Origin: Lentisphaerales bacterium
GTDB taxonomy: Bacteria > Verrucomicrobiota > Lentisphaeria > Lentisphaerales > Lentisphaeraceae
DNA length: 64,000 nucleotides
Direction of reading: 5' to 3'
NCBI GenBank assembly: GCA_022446985.1
Contig: JAKVBD010000021.1
Span: 1-64,000, forward strand
The notes under the pieces were generated by a model that had not been told where the DNA came from, made no database searches, and was given only the letters and a program-made list of their open reading frames with translations. Positions 43,726 to 52,024 of the stretch are shown in pieces (position 1 is the stretch's first letter; every line of letters begins with the position of its first letter). Both the position numbers and the translations under genes were made by a program.

Positions 43726-44304
43726 TTAGTTTAGAGCTTTTTTGACTAGATCTAGTGCTTCTTCTGGCAGATCAAGCTTTAAGGCTTCTTGCTGGGCTCT
43801 TTCAGACATCTTATTCCAGGTTTTTTGCACTATATCGATGATTTTGTCTTCTGGATATTTCTTCGCAAAATCGAGGAAACCGGTTTCTATGAATACAAGG
43901 CAAGCGCAGTCTTCCATTGCCTGAGCCTCCGGACTACCCTTGAGGTTTTGCTTGCGGATGATTTTTCTGGCTTTATCGATGGATTCTTCAGGGTAACCAT
44001 TTTTCGCCATTACTTCACAAGCTTTGTCAGCATGAAGTTTACCCAGATCTGTACGCCACTTCAGGTAACCTGGGCGATCCATTGGATACTCTGAACGAGC
44101 GATTTCCCAACGGCAAAGGTGCTGGCTGCGGACTGCGATGATCAATTCTTCAGAAGGTTCGTCATAAACTTTGCAAAGAGCAGCGCTCATATTTTCAGCG
44201 TAAATCAGTTCTTCGGCTTTTTCAGTGCCGTCAATTACGACTTTCTTGGGGTCTTGAGAATGAAGTAGGTCGATATCTTTTAAAGTATTTTCAAGTTGAC
44301 TCAT
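43726..44304 (-). CDS. DUF4202 domain protein
   Basis: 192 residues, soluble and mostly helical. Family features: VIDGTEKAEELIYAENMSAAL, SQHLCRWEIARSEYPMDRPG, YLKWRTDLGKLHADKACEV and the C-terminal IIRKQNLKGSPEAQAMEDCACLVF. Conserved His and Asp/Glu residues suggest a metal-dependent HD-like fold, but the biochemical role of DUF4202 is not known to me. Start overlaps the thioesterase stop by 4 bases; 7 bases from the GT4 gene. Confidence 0.85.
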   Translation of the reverse strand: MSQLENTLKDIDLLHSQDPKKVVIDGTEKAEELIYAENMSAALCKVYDEPSEELIIAVRSQHLCRWEIARSEYPMDRPGYLKWRTDLGKLHADKACEVMAKNGYPEESIDKARKIIRKQNLKGSPEAQAMEDCACLVFIETGFLDFAKKYPEDKIIDIVQKTWNKMSERAQQEALKLDLPEEALDLVKKALN

Positions 44305-44711
44305 ATTATGCCTTTATCTGTCAAAATTTTTATAAATGACTCTGTTACAGGAATCGGCTTTCTTTTTGTTTTACACATAAAGCAATGTGTTGTATAGCCT
44401 TTCGCAAGAAGCTTTTCATCTTGGTTGATGATTTCATGCTCAAAATGAATACGGCAGCCTTTAAATTTGCTTATTTGAGCTATGAAAGTTAGTTCATCCT
44501 CAAAAAAACCTGGACTTTTGTAATCGACTTGAGCCTGAACCACTGGCAGCATAGTACCTTCGCTTTCCATTTTGGTGTATGGGTAACCAATATCTCGTAA
44601 AAATTGATTTCGAACCATTTCAAAATAGCGAAGATAATTGCCGTGGTATATAACGCCCATCTGATCAGTATCAAAGTATGGAACGCAATACTTGAATTCA
44701 GTTTTATGCAT
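44301..44711 (-). CDS. Acyl-CoA thioesterase, YbgC/4HBT hot-dog family
   Basis: 136 residues from an ATG at 44711, whose second codon overlaps the cmk stop (8-base overlap). This start gives the family's normal beginning, and the catalytic motif YFDTDQMGVIYHGNYLRY places Asp16 and His23 as in YbgC. A longer reading from 44747 would add twelve residues inside cmk without a better ribosome site. Likely hydrolyses short or hydroxybenzoyl-type acyl-CoA. Confidence 0.88.
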   Translation of the reverse strand: MHKTEFKYCVPYFDTDQMGVIYHGNYLRYFEMVRNQFLRDIGYPYTKMESEGTMLPVVQAQVDYKSPGFFEDELTFIAQISKFKGCRIHFEHEIINQDEKLLAKGYTTHCFMCKTKRKPIPVTESFIKILTDKGII

Positions 44712-45393
44712 GTATGCCGTTATTTTTTGTACTGACGATCGAAACAATTTTATCTACGGCTTGTTCAACTGTCAGATCGCTTGTATCGATAAAGTCTGCA
44801 TCGTCGGCTTGTTTAAGTGGAGCAATAGCCCGGTTCATATCCAACTCGTCTCTTCTGGCAATATCTGCTGCAACTTTCTCAACAGTTGCTCCTTCTGGAA
44901 CTTCACCATCTTGAGCCAGTCTACGTTTGGCTCTGACTTCTGGACTGGCAGTGACAAAAAATTTGTAATGAGCATCAGGAAAAACAACCGTGCCTATATC
45001 GCGACCTTCCATGACAACAAGACCGACATCGGCACATTTGCGCTGACATTTGACCATCCAGTCTCTAACTTCGGGAATAGCCGCTACAGCACTGACCTGT
45101 TTGGTGACTTCAGGATTGCGAATTTTAGCTTGCTCAACAGGATTCCCGTCACAGATGAGCTGCATGTGATGTTCGTCACATTTTTCGTAGTGAATGTAAA
45201 GCTCTTGTAGCAGGTTAATAATTTGCTGACGATCTTTTTCCAGATCCAGATTTTTTTCCGAAATAACCCAAGTGAGAGTTCTATACATGTAGCCTGTATT
45301 TATGTAAAAACCATTTACCTTGTCAGCAATCATTGAAGCAAGCGTGCTTTTACCAGATGCTGCAGGTCCATCAAGTGTAATTATCTCAGTCAA
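44704..45393 (-). CDS. cmk: Cytidylate kinase
   Basis: Phosphorylates CMP and dCMP with ATP. From a TTG at 45393 the protein is 229 residues, matching E. coli (227), and begins TEIITLDGPAASGKST with Walker A at 9-17; GGGA lies 7 bases upstream. A reading from an ATG at 45540 would add 49 residues and cross the terminator at 45502-45519, so it is rejected. Other motifs: NTGYMYRTLTW, VVMEGRDIGTVVFPDAHYKF, RRDELDMNRAIAPL. First gene of the tightly overlapping operon to queE. Confidence 0.94.
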   Translation of the reverse strand: MTEIITLDGPAASGKSTLASMIADKVNGFYINTGYMYRTLTWVISEKNLDLEKDRQQIINLLQELYIHYEKCDEHHMQLICDGNPVEQAKIRNPEVTKQVSAVAAIPEVRDWMVKCQRKCADVGLVVMEGRDIGTVVFPDAHYKFFVTASPEVRAKRRLAQDGEVPEGATVEKVAADIARRDELDMNRAIAPLKQADDADFIDTSDLTVEQAVDKIVSIVSTKNNGIHA

Positions 45394-45484
45394 TTCTCTT
45401 TCCCGAATATGATTTTTGTTGAGGTCAAAAATAACCTCTTTAACTCTATTGTAAAGAGAGATAGTGACTAGGACGTTGAGAGTT

Positions 45485-45530
45485 CTCTTAAAAATAAAAA
45501 TGGGAGCCAAACGGCTCCCGTAGGCTCCCA
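45485..45530 (-). terminator. Terminator of the small upstream gene, with a second alternative stem
   Basis: On the minus strand GGGAGCC (45513-45519) pairs with GGCTCCC (45502-45508), loop of 4, followed by a T-rich tract. A second GGGAGCC (45523-45529) can pair with the same downstream arm in an 8-bp stem with a longer loop. The element separates the 90-residue protein gene from cmk. Confidence 0.7.
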
Positions 45531-45564
45531 ATAGAGGCAAAACCCTTCTTCGTCAAAATTTATG

Positions 45565-45837
45565 TTAGTCAGAGATCAGTGACCATCCAGTCATATCCGG
45601 TACAAAGTCGAAAACTCGCTCATTCTTTTTAAAGTCTTTATACAAGTCAGAAATCTTTTCAGTATGATAGTGATTTTCGGCTTCGATTTCTTCGTTCCAG
45701 GCATCCATAGTGTCAAAATCTAGCGGATCTCGAGTGAGAATTCTTTCGGTAATTCTGATGGTTTCCTCAAGTATCCCTTCCAGAGATTCAAGAGCCTTAA
45801 GTGTATCACTGCAATCTTGCTGCTCCAAATGTAACAT
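45565..45837 (-). CDS. Small acidic helical protein, unrecognised
   Basis: 90 residues with no recognised family. The ribosome site AAGGAGG sits 6 bases before the ATG, the best in the window, so it is a real and probably well-translated gene. The sequence is acidic, predicted mostly helical (QQDCSDTLKALESLEGILEE, ETIRITERILTRDPLDFDTM, a YHTEKISDLYKDFKKNE segment), with no signal peptide or membrane helix. It stands alone on its transcript, ended by a hairpin. Confidence 0.7.
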   Translation of the reverse strand: MLHLEQQDCSDTLKALESLEGILEETIRITERILTRDPLDFDTMDAWNEEIEAENHYHTEKISDLYKDFKKNERVFDFVPDMTGWSLISD

Positions 45838-45927
45838 GCTGACCTCCTTGTCTTTTACATTGTGCTCTATTTCTATCGGAGGTAAAAAAGATTTCTTTAA
45901 GCCTTTTTTAGATAAACTGTGATTTTT

Positions 45928-46331
45928 TTAGCCATGCAGCTTCGACATGCAGTGAATCAGATTCTTTTTCGTGATTTCACCTTACTGACAACGGCCTCTT
46001 TTCATACTCATATTTATTTTGCGCACTATGTCACTGAAGGTATCTCTTGCAACTGCAATAATGCCATCTGGAATTTTGAGGTGTTGTCGCTGATCACTTT
46101 CAGTGTTGCCAGTCTGTTTGATGATGTGGTAAAGATCAGGGTTTGTATTCATATATTTAACAGCTGTATATGCTTTCCGAGATAATACGATTTCCGTCGT
46201 GTGGCCATATTTACTTTCGACATCATCTATCTGAGTTTCCTCATATTCTAAGGTTCGATCAAACTCAGGAGTTTCATTTTTGATTTATTCTGAATCGTTT
46301 TTTCTGCTTCATCACCCTTATATTTGTCCAT
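45928..46331 (-). pseudogene. Decayed copy of the small gene at 46449-46790
   Basis: Read from an ATG at 46331 (AAAGAG 8 bases upstream) the frame gives MDKYKGDEAEKTIQNKSK, then is lost in the A-run at about 46275-46281. In the shifted frame it continues ETPEFDRTLEYEETQIDDVE... through EIVLSRKAYTAVKYMNTN and HLKIPDGIIAVARDTFSDIV to GRCQ, where TAA (45982-45984) replaces the tyrosine codon of the paralogue, and then GEITKKNLIHCMSKLHG to the TAA at 45928. Clear similarity to the intact neighbour over most of its length, so it is a duplicate with a frameshift and a nonsense lesion. Confidence 0.75.
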
Positions 46332-46448
46332 GATATTGCTCTTTTCCAGACTCACATACATATAATATGTGACGAAAGACTGTAAGAAGAAAATATTTAA
46401 TATTTAACAGGTTATGTTCGCTTTTTGGAGCATTGGAAAAGGATGTAA

Positions 46449-46790
46449 TTAGCCATGAAGTTGATGGAGGCAATGGATTAAATTTTTTCTTGTAATGTCT
46501 CCATACTTACATCGTCCAATTTTAGATGCTATTTTAATTTTTTTAATAATGTCGCTTATAGAATGTCTCATTAAGGAGACCATGTCCTCAGGAACCTTTA
46601 AATGGTGTTTGTGATCTTCTTCAATATGGTTGGCTTCATCAATACAGTGGTTTAGCTCTGCGTTATGATTTAAATCTCTCAAGGCCCAATATGCTTTCTG
46701 TGATAACAGTAACTCAGTTTTTGTGTTGTTAAGACTTCTGATCTTTACATATTCATAGTCTGACATGTCGAATATAAGGTTTGATTTCAT
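46449..46790 (-). CDS. Small protein of unknown family (intact paralogue)
   Basis: 113 residues from an ATG at 46790, preceded by GGAG 7 bases upstream; an in-frame ATG at 46835 lacks such a site. No signal peptide or membrane helix; a mixed N-terminal 25 residues leads to helices (LLLSQKAYWALRDLNHN, EDMVSLMRHSISDIIKKIKI) and a conserved tail GRCKYGDITRKNLIHCLHQLHG with two cysteines. I do not recognise the family. A decayed copy lies 117 bases downstream on the same strand. The shared core (LSxKAY, HLKxP, GRC, ITxKNLIHC) suggests a specific binding function. Confidence 0.65.
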   Translation of the reverse strand: MKSNLIFDMSDYEYVKIRSLNNTKTELLLSQKAYWALRDLNHNAELNHCIDEANHIEEDHKHHLKVPEDMVSLMRHSISDIIKKIKIASKIGRCKYGDITRKNLIHCLHQLHG

Positions 46791-46946
46791 TTGATTTCTC
46801 CAATGTTTAGCTTTGGCTAAGCATGAAGATGGCAAGTTGTCAATTCGTTGTTGTAATGTGTTAATTTTAAATAAGATATAAACCTTTAAAAATCGCTTCT
46901 TAGAAGTTTTTGTGCAGTATTTCGCATATTGAATGGGTGGAAAATA

Positions 46947-47849
46947 TTACATAAAATAATGGGTCGCGACTACAAAAGTGTTTGCATGGGCATCCAATAT
47001 TTTTGAAAATTTTCTATTGTAGCCGCCTCCCATCGTGACGACTACAGGAATCTTATGGGATTGACAAAGGCTCAGAACAGTTTCATCCCTTTTCATACAG
47101 CCTTCAAGACTCAGAGAAAGTTTGCCAAATTTATCATTCTCCATAACATCTACTCCTGCCTGATAGAAAACTATATCCGGCTTATTTGGCTTTATTAATT
47201 GGGGCAGTGTTTCTTTGAGTATTTTTAAGTAAGCCTCGTCTTCTGTTTTACATGGCAGTGCGATATCCAGATCCGATACCATCTTTTGTGTTGGATAATT
47301 TCGAGCACCATGCATACTGAAGGTAAAGACCCTGTCATTTTCATGGAAAATTTCAGCTGTACCATTGCCCTGATGAACATCAAGGTCGACAATTAAAACC
47401 TTATGAACCTGTTGATCTCTAAGAAGGATATTAGCTGCTACAGCCTGATCATTGAGTAAGCAGTAGCCTTCACCATGATCAGAAAAAGCATGATGGGTTC
47501 CTCCGGCTATATTGAGCCCGCAGCCATATTTAAGAGCATGCCTTGCAAGTTGGTAAGTTCCTGAAGCTATATCAACTTCACGTTTAACCATTTCCATGGA
47601 TTGAGGAAAGCCGGTTTTTTTAGCCTCTTTGTCAGTAAGCTCAAGGTTCTTAAGTTTACTCCAGTATTGCTCAGTATGAGTCAGTAATATGTCTTCTTCG
47701 GGAATTGGTATTGGTTCGAAAAATTGGTCTTCTGAGGCAATTCCTAAATACTTTAGCTGACGGGGCAGTAAGTCATACTTTTCCATGGGAAAAGTATGGC
47801 TTTTAGGAAGTTGAAGGACGTAGTTATGTTTAAAGGCGATTTTAATCAT
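46947..47849 (-). CDS. Histone deacetylase-family amidohydrolase
   Basis: 300 residues, class II/AcuC-like Zn deacetylase. The paired active-site histidines are in GTHHAFSDHGEGYCLLND, the Zn ligands in VDLDVHQGNG and YQAGVDVMENDKFGKL, and GGGYN near the C-terminus gives the final loop. Bacterial homologues remove acetyl groups from acetoin-utilisation proteins, acetylpolyamines or lysines. Stands between unrelated genes, so the substrate is open. Confidence 0.92.
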   Translation of the reverse strand: MIKIAFKHNYVLQLPKSHTFPMEKYDLLPRQLKYLGIASEDQFFEPIPIPEEDILLTHTEQYWSKLKNLELTDKEAKKTGFPQSMEMVKREVDIASGTYQLARHALKYGCGLNIAGGTHHAFSDHGEGYCLLNDQAVAANILLRDQQVHKVLIVDLDVHQGNGTAEIFHENDRVFTFSMHGARNYPTQKMVSDLDIALPCKTEDEAYLKILKETLPQLIKPNKPDIVFYQAGVDVMENDKFGKLSLSLEGCMKRDETVLSLCQSHKIPVVVTMGGGYNRKFSKILDAHANTFVVATHYFM

Positions 47850-47884
47850 AGCGTTAAGTTAACGCTTTTTGAAAGAGTTCCAGT

Positions 47885-48436
47885 CTAATCGTAAATATCG
47901 TCTAGCTTTCTTTTTACTTTCACTTCTTCCTTTACAGGTTCTGGTTCTTTTTGCCCAAAGCGTTTATCTGCTACAGGAAGCTGGGCTTTTTCATTGAAGT
48001 TAATTGCATACTCGGTAAAATTTGGAATTGCTGCTCTTAAGTCTGGGAGTTCTTTTTCGTCGAAACGTCGGTTTTTGTTAAGGTCATACTCAGTTAATAA
48101 ATACTTGAATGCTTCAGAAAGAGCTTTTTTCAGTGCGTCACGCATTGCTCTCTCTTCACTGCTACTCAGCTCACCATCATTATTTTTATCAAACAGTTTT
48201 GCGTACTCTAGTGTAGGCATTGCCATACGCATCATTGGTCTTTGTGCATTATAAATGTCGGCTACTGCTTCTGCCCAGTACCTAAGGTCAGAAGAGTCTA
48301 CCTTAAAGTCTCGATCAGTATCAACATTCTTGGCTTTAATGAACATTTCCAGATCTCTGGGTTTCCCTCTCTGAGCAAAAACTGTCAATATAAAAGAAAA
48401 TAGTAATATCATTGATGTCAATAACCTGAACTTCAT
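47885..48436 (-). CDS. Secreted EF-hand protein
   Basis: 183 residues. The ATG at 48436 is chosen (GAGG 5 bases upstream) because it gives a clean signal peptide (MKFRLLTSMILLFSFILTVF); upstream in-frame ATGs would not. Three EF-hand-type Ca loops: DTDRDFKVDSSD, DKNNDGELSSSE and DLNKNRRFDEKE. Similar calcium-loop proteins are common as small periplasmic proteins in Lentisphaera/Planctomycetes. C-terminal Lys/Glu-rich tail. Confidence 0.82.
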   Translation of the reverse strand: MKFRLLTSMILLFSFILTVFAQRGKPRDLEMFIKAKNVDTDRDFKVDSSDLRYWAEAVADIYNAQRPMMRMAMPTLEYAKLFDKNNDGELSSSEERAMRDALKKALSEAFKYLLTEYDLNKNRRFDEKELPDLRAAIPNFTEYAINFNEKAQLPVADKRFGQKEPEPVKEEVKVKRKLDDIYD

Positions 48437-48515
48437 ATAAACCTCTCTTTTGCCATATAACGGCATGAATAAAAATTTATTGTGCTCTGAACTTACTAAA
48501 TTCACTTTGTAGGCC

Positions 48516-48544
48516 TGTTACAAGTTTTTTAAATAATTTATAAT
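48516..48544 (+). promoter_or_regulatory. Promoter of the SH3/M48/CHASE2-cyclase operon
   Basis: A perfect TATAAT (48539-48544) with TGTTAC (48516-48521) 17 bases before it. The -35 is weak. An inverted repeat begins at 48545, directly after the -10. Confidence 0.5.
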
Positions 48545-48579
48545 TTGTTGAGGCATTACTATCAGTGAGATAGCAACAA
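48545..48579 (+). promoter_or_regulatory. Inverted repeat at the operon start (operator or leader hairpin)
   Basis: TTGTTG (48545-48550) pairs with CAACAA (48574-48579), and inside it CTATC (48559-48563) with GATAG (48569-48573) around AGTGA. It overlaps the expected transcription start and lies 15 bases before the ATG at 48595. Confidence 0.45.
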
Positions 48580-48594
48580 CATAGGGTATCTACC

Positions 48595-49002
48595 ATGAGT
48601 GAAACGAAAAGTATCAAGCTGAAAACAACAAAAATGAGGAAGAGCCCGTCTTACCTTGGTGAAGTTGTTAAGACTTTAAAGTACGCAGACAAAGTTAAAG
48701 TAATCAGATCAAAAGGCGACTGGTCTCAAATAGAGATCTCCGGAATAAAGGGCTGGGTCAATAGTTCCGCTATCTCAGATAAACTGATCGTTCTTAAGTC
48801 GGGCAAAAATGATGCCAATAAGTCAGTATCGGATGATGAAATGCTTCTAGCATCTAAAGGCTTTGGCAAGGGAGTAGAAGAACAGTACAGCAATAAAAGT
48901 GGAACCGGTAAAAATTTTAATGAGATAGATAGAATAGAAAGTATAGAAATTTCCCCGACTAGACTTAAAACCTTTATCAAGGAAGGAGGTTTGAAGGCAT
49001 GA
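48595..49002 (+). CDS. Bacterial SH3-domain protein
   Basis: 135 residues. Residues 5-65 form an SH3b-type domain (LKTTKMRKSPSYLGEVVKTL, YADKVKVIRSKGDWSQIEIS, GIKGWVNSSAIS), the usual cell-wall or peptide-binding module, but no signal peptide is visible. The C-terminal half is low-complexity Lys/Ser/Gly. It overlaps the start of the metalloprotease gene by 4 bases, so they are coupled; it may carry the protease partner or localise it. Confidence 0.75.
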   Translation: MSETKSIKLKTTKMRKSPSYLGEVVKTLKYADKVKVIRSKGDWSQIEISGIKGWVNSSAISDKLIVLKSGKNDANKSVSDDEMLLASKGFGKGVEEQYSNKSGTGKNFNEIDRIESIEISPTRLKTFIKEGGLKA

Positions 49003-49904
49003 AGCAGGAGACACGTAGAGACTTTTTGAAAGCAGGTCTGGTTGGTGCAGGAGCATTGAGCCTGTTAACGGGATGTGAGGTTATAGAGGCAGGAGCAAAC
49101 ATTGGCTTACAAGCTGCAGGACTAAATGTTGATCAGGCCGATTCAGTCATTCGTGGGACTAAGGCAGCAGTAAAGTCTTTTGAGGGTTTTACACCTGAAC
49201 AAGAGTACTACATTGGGCGCTCAGTAGGTACGACAGTGATCAACAAATATGCTGTTCATCGAAATGATAAGCTTGAAGAGTATATCAATTTAATTGGTAT
49301 GGCATTAGTCAGAACCTCAAGTGTTCCTGAGACTTTTGGAGGTTACTATTTTGCTGTTCTGAATTCTTCAGATGTAAATGCCTTTGCGGCTCCAAGTGGA
49401 CTTATTTTCGTAACTAAAGGCATAATCAACTGCTGTGCTAACGAAGATGCTCTTGCTGCAGTGTTAGCTCATGAAATTGCTCATGTTCAGTTAAATCATG
49501 GTTTAAAATCAATCAAAAGTGCCAGGTTTGCTGACTTAGGAGCTTTATTGGCTGTTGAGGCAGCAGGTAATATGACTGATTCAGATACAAGGCAGCTTTT
49601 CAATTTGTTCGAGGGAACTGTTAAAGATATAAGCTCGACGATGATTCAAAATGGTTATTCGAGATCTTATGAAAGAGAGGCAGATGCCCTGGCTATGACT
49701 ATTTTAGATAATGCCGGTTACTCCGGTAAGGGCATGGAAGATATGCTGACCTTGATGAAGTGTAACTTAAAGGCAGGAGGGACAGACTTTTTTAAGACTC
49801 ACCCATCCCCGGCAAACCGCTTGCAGGACTTACAAGCAGAGTTGAAAAATGTCCCAAATGTTCCTGCCATCCGCAAACAGCGCTTCAAAGTTCAATTGGT
49901 TTAA
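48999..49904 (+). CDS. M48-family zinc metalloprotease, Tat lipoprotein
   Basis: 301 residues. Twin-arginine start RRDFLKAGLVGAGALSLLTGC (Arg6-Arg7, lipobox LLTGC 22-26), so probably exported folded and lipidated. The catalytic HEIAH (158-162) follows NAFAAPSGLIFVTKGII, and the third zinc ligand is in SYEREADALAM. This is the layout of BepA/LoiP-like M48 proteases involved in envelope quality control. Its stop overlaps the cyclase start by one base (TAATG), giving a three-gene coupled operon. Confidence 0.92.
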   Translation: MKQETRRDFLKAGLVGAGALSLLTGCEVIEAGANIGLQAAGLNVDQADSVIRGTKAAVKSFEGFTPEQEYYIGRSVGTTVINKYAVHRNDKLEEYINLIGMALVRTSSVPETFGGYYFAVLNSSDVNAFAAPSGLIFVTKGIINCCANEDALAAVLAHEIAHVQLNHGLKSIKSARFADLGALLAVEAAGNMTDSDTRQLFNLFEGTVKDISSTMIQNGYSRSYEREADALAMTILDNAGYSGKGMEDMLTLMKCNLKAGGTDFFKTHPSPANRLQDLQAELKNVPNVPAIRKQRFKVQLV

Positions 49905-52024
49905 TGCAACTGCTACGATTTCAGAAGAAAAAACTTTTACATGGTTTTTTAGTTGGACTGGTCGGATTTACCCTGGCTTTGACCATTTCTGCTTTCGGGT
50001 GGATGAGTAACTTTGAGTATTTTACCTGGGATTGGCGTGTAAAGGCTTTTGCTGGTGAGGCAAATGCAGCTGACGATGTTGCGCTCATTTTACTGGATCA
50101 AAATAGTCTTGAATGGGCCGAAAAGGAAAATGGTTTTTCCTGGCCCTGGCCAAGAGAAATGTACAAAGCCATCGTGAATTATTGCCGGGAAAGTGAAGTT
50201 AAGTCTTTAGCTTTTGATGTCATCTTTACAGAGGCTTCCAATTATGGTATTGAGGACGATAAGTCATTCGCAAAAGCCATAGAGCAAATGCCGAACCTTG
50301 TGTTGGCATCTCAATTGAGCCAATCAAGTGGAGTCAGTACCTTACCCGATTATGTACATCTGAAATCTCCAGAGATAGTAACTCAACCTTCATGGGTTAA
50401 GACTTACTCTAAAATGATTCTCCCTGTGGAAGAGTTGATGAGTCAGCTTAGCTACCTTTCTCATGTGAATAGTTCAACTGACAAAGATGGAGTCAACCGT
50501 AGAGTAAACCCTTATTATTTGTTTGGTGATAAGCCCGTGACAATTTTGGGGTTATCTGCGTTTATAGCAGCCTATCCAGACCAAAAGCTGACCGTTGACG
50601 AAAATTCTTTAACTTATGGTAATAAAGTCATCCCCTTAAACAAGGATGGAAGTGTAAATCTAAGATACCATGGACCGTCAGGAACTCACAAAGCATACAG
50701 TGCTGCTGCGGTCATTCAGTCATTTATAAGATCGCGATCAGGAGAAAAGCCGGTTATATCAAAAAGTGAACTGAAAGGTAAATACATTTTCTTTGGTGCA
50801 TCGGCTCCGGCCCTGCATGACCAACACAATAGCCCATTTGGAGGGAAATATCCGGGAGTGGAAGTCCATGCTACCTTTCTCGATAATTTATTGAGTGATA
50901 GTTTCTTTAAACCGGTTTCAGCTTCATTTGATTACTTAAGTACTTTCATTTTATCCGTATTTTGTGGATTTTTTATGATGGTTTTCTCAAGTTCCCGAGG
51001 TCAGTTGCTCTCAGCTCTGTCATTTGTCGGCTTTAGTTTTATTTATCCTTATGTTGCCGCCGCCGCAGCTTACAGAGTGGCAATGGTCATGCCCTTCTCG
51101 GCAACCATTACAACCATATTTACTTCACTTATTTTCAATTACATGACTGAAGGTAAGCAAAAGCGTTTTATACAGCATGCTTTCAATCACTACCTCAGTA
51201 AACATGTGATTGATCAACTCATTGAAAACCCCGAGAAATTAAAGTTGGGGGGAGTTCGCAGTGAATTGTCTATCTTTTTTAGCGACGTCGAAGGGTTTAC
51301 GACTATATCTGAGAAAATGACTCCAGAGGCATTAATTGAAGATTTAAATGAGTATTTATCTGAAATGTCAGACATAATACTAAGTGAGAAGGGGATGATC
51401 GATAAGTATGAAGGAGATGCCATAATTGCTTTTTGGAATGCTCCGGTCAAGGTTAAAGATCACGCCTTACATGTTGTCAGAGCCGCATTGAATTGTCAAA
51501 AAGTTTTGGGAGAAATACGCGATATGCTCACTGCCAAAACAGGAACTCCGCTGAAAATGAGAATCGGCATACATACAGGTCCGGCAGTGGTGGGGAATAT
51601 GGGGGCCAAAGAGCGCTTTGATTATACTATGTTAGGAGATTCTGTGAATCTGGCAGCCCGTTTGGAAGGAGTAAATAAGCAATTTGGTACTTACACGATG
51701 ATTTCTGAAGTGACTAAGGAACAAATCTCAGATGCTTATCCCACACGTGAATTAGGAAAAGTTGCGGTTGTTGGACGTAAGGAACCAGTTCGTATTTATG
51801 AGCCGATGTTCATAGAAGAATACACTGAACGCCAAAAGGATATTGAGAACTTCCTAAAGGGGCTTGAGTTATTTTATCAGGAAAAAATAACTCAAGCTAA
51901 AGAGGTTTTTGAAAAGACAGCCGCAACAGACCCTCCTTCAAAAAAATATACCGAAAAGTGCCAGCTTGTTTTAGAAGGAAAGTCAGAAGCTAAAGATGGC
52001 ATCTGGGTGATGACTTCTAAATAA
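49904..52024 (+). CDS. CHASE2-domain adenylate/guanylate cyclase
   Basis: 706 residues. An N-terminal membrane helix (about 15-35), an extracytoplasmic CHASE2 sensor (about 40-350), two or three more helices (345-410) and a class III cyclase domain (about 445-630). Cyclase motifs: FFSDVEGFTTISEK (first metal Asp), YEGDAIIAFWNAP (second Asp), RIGIHTGPAVVGNMG and FDYTMLGDSVNLAARLEG. The C-terminal 60 residues are a helical tail. It should make cAMP or cGMP in response to an envelope signal; linked with the M48 protease. Confidence 0.93.
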   Translation: MQLLRFQKKKLLHGFLVGLVGFTLALTISAFGWMSNFEYFTWDWRVKAFAGEANAADDVALILLDQNSLEWAEKENGFSWPWPREMYKAIVNYCRESEVKSLAFDVIFTEASNYGIEDDKSFAKAIEQMPNLVLASQLSQSSGVSTLPDYVHLKSPEIVTQPSWVKTYSKMILPVEELMSQLSYLSHVNSSTDKDGVNRRVNPYYLFGDKPVTILGLSAFIAAYPDQKLTVDENSLTYGNKVIPLNKDGSVNLRYHGPSGTHKAYSAAAVIQSFIRSRSGEKPVISKSELKGKYIFFGASAPALHDQHNSPFGGKYPGVEVHATFLDNLLSDSFFKPVSASFDYLSTFILSVFCGFFMMVFSSSRGQLLSALSFVGFSFIYPYVAAAAAYRVAMVMPFSATITTIFTSLIFNYMTEGKQKRFIQHAFNHYLSKHVIDQLIENPEKLKLGGVRSELSIFFSDVEGFTTISEKMTPEALIEDLNEYLSEMSDIILSEKGMIDKYEGDAIIAFWNAPVKVKDHALHVVRAALNCQKVLGEIRDMLTAKTGTPLKMRIGIHTGPAVVGNMGAKERFDYTMLGDSVNLAARLEGVNKQFGTYTMISEVTKEQISDAYPTRELGKVAVVGRKEPVRIYEPMFIEEYTERQKDIENFLKGLELFYQEKITQAKEVFEKTAATDPPSKKYTEKCQLVLEGKSEAKDGIWVMTSK

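Noticed and set aside
44692-45210. Plus-strand 172-codon open frame opposite cmk and the thioesterase gene
   Set aside because: It is entirely antisense to clear cmk and 4HBT genes, is Cys/Phe-rich and has no homology pattern; it is a shadow of codon bias.
45394-45540. N-terminal extension of cmk to the ATG at 45540
   Set aside because: It would cross a terminator hairpin, add 49 residues absent from known cytidylate kinases, and there is a good ribosome site ahead of the TTG at 45393.
45919-46185. Plus-strand 88-codon frame over the decayed small gene
   Set aside because: It overlaps the minus-strand pseudogene that is related to the intact copy at 46449-46790; no ribosome site and composition of an antisense frame.
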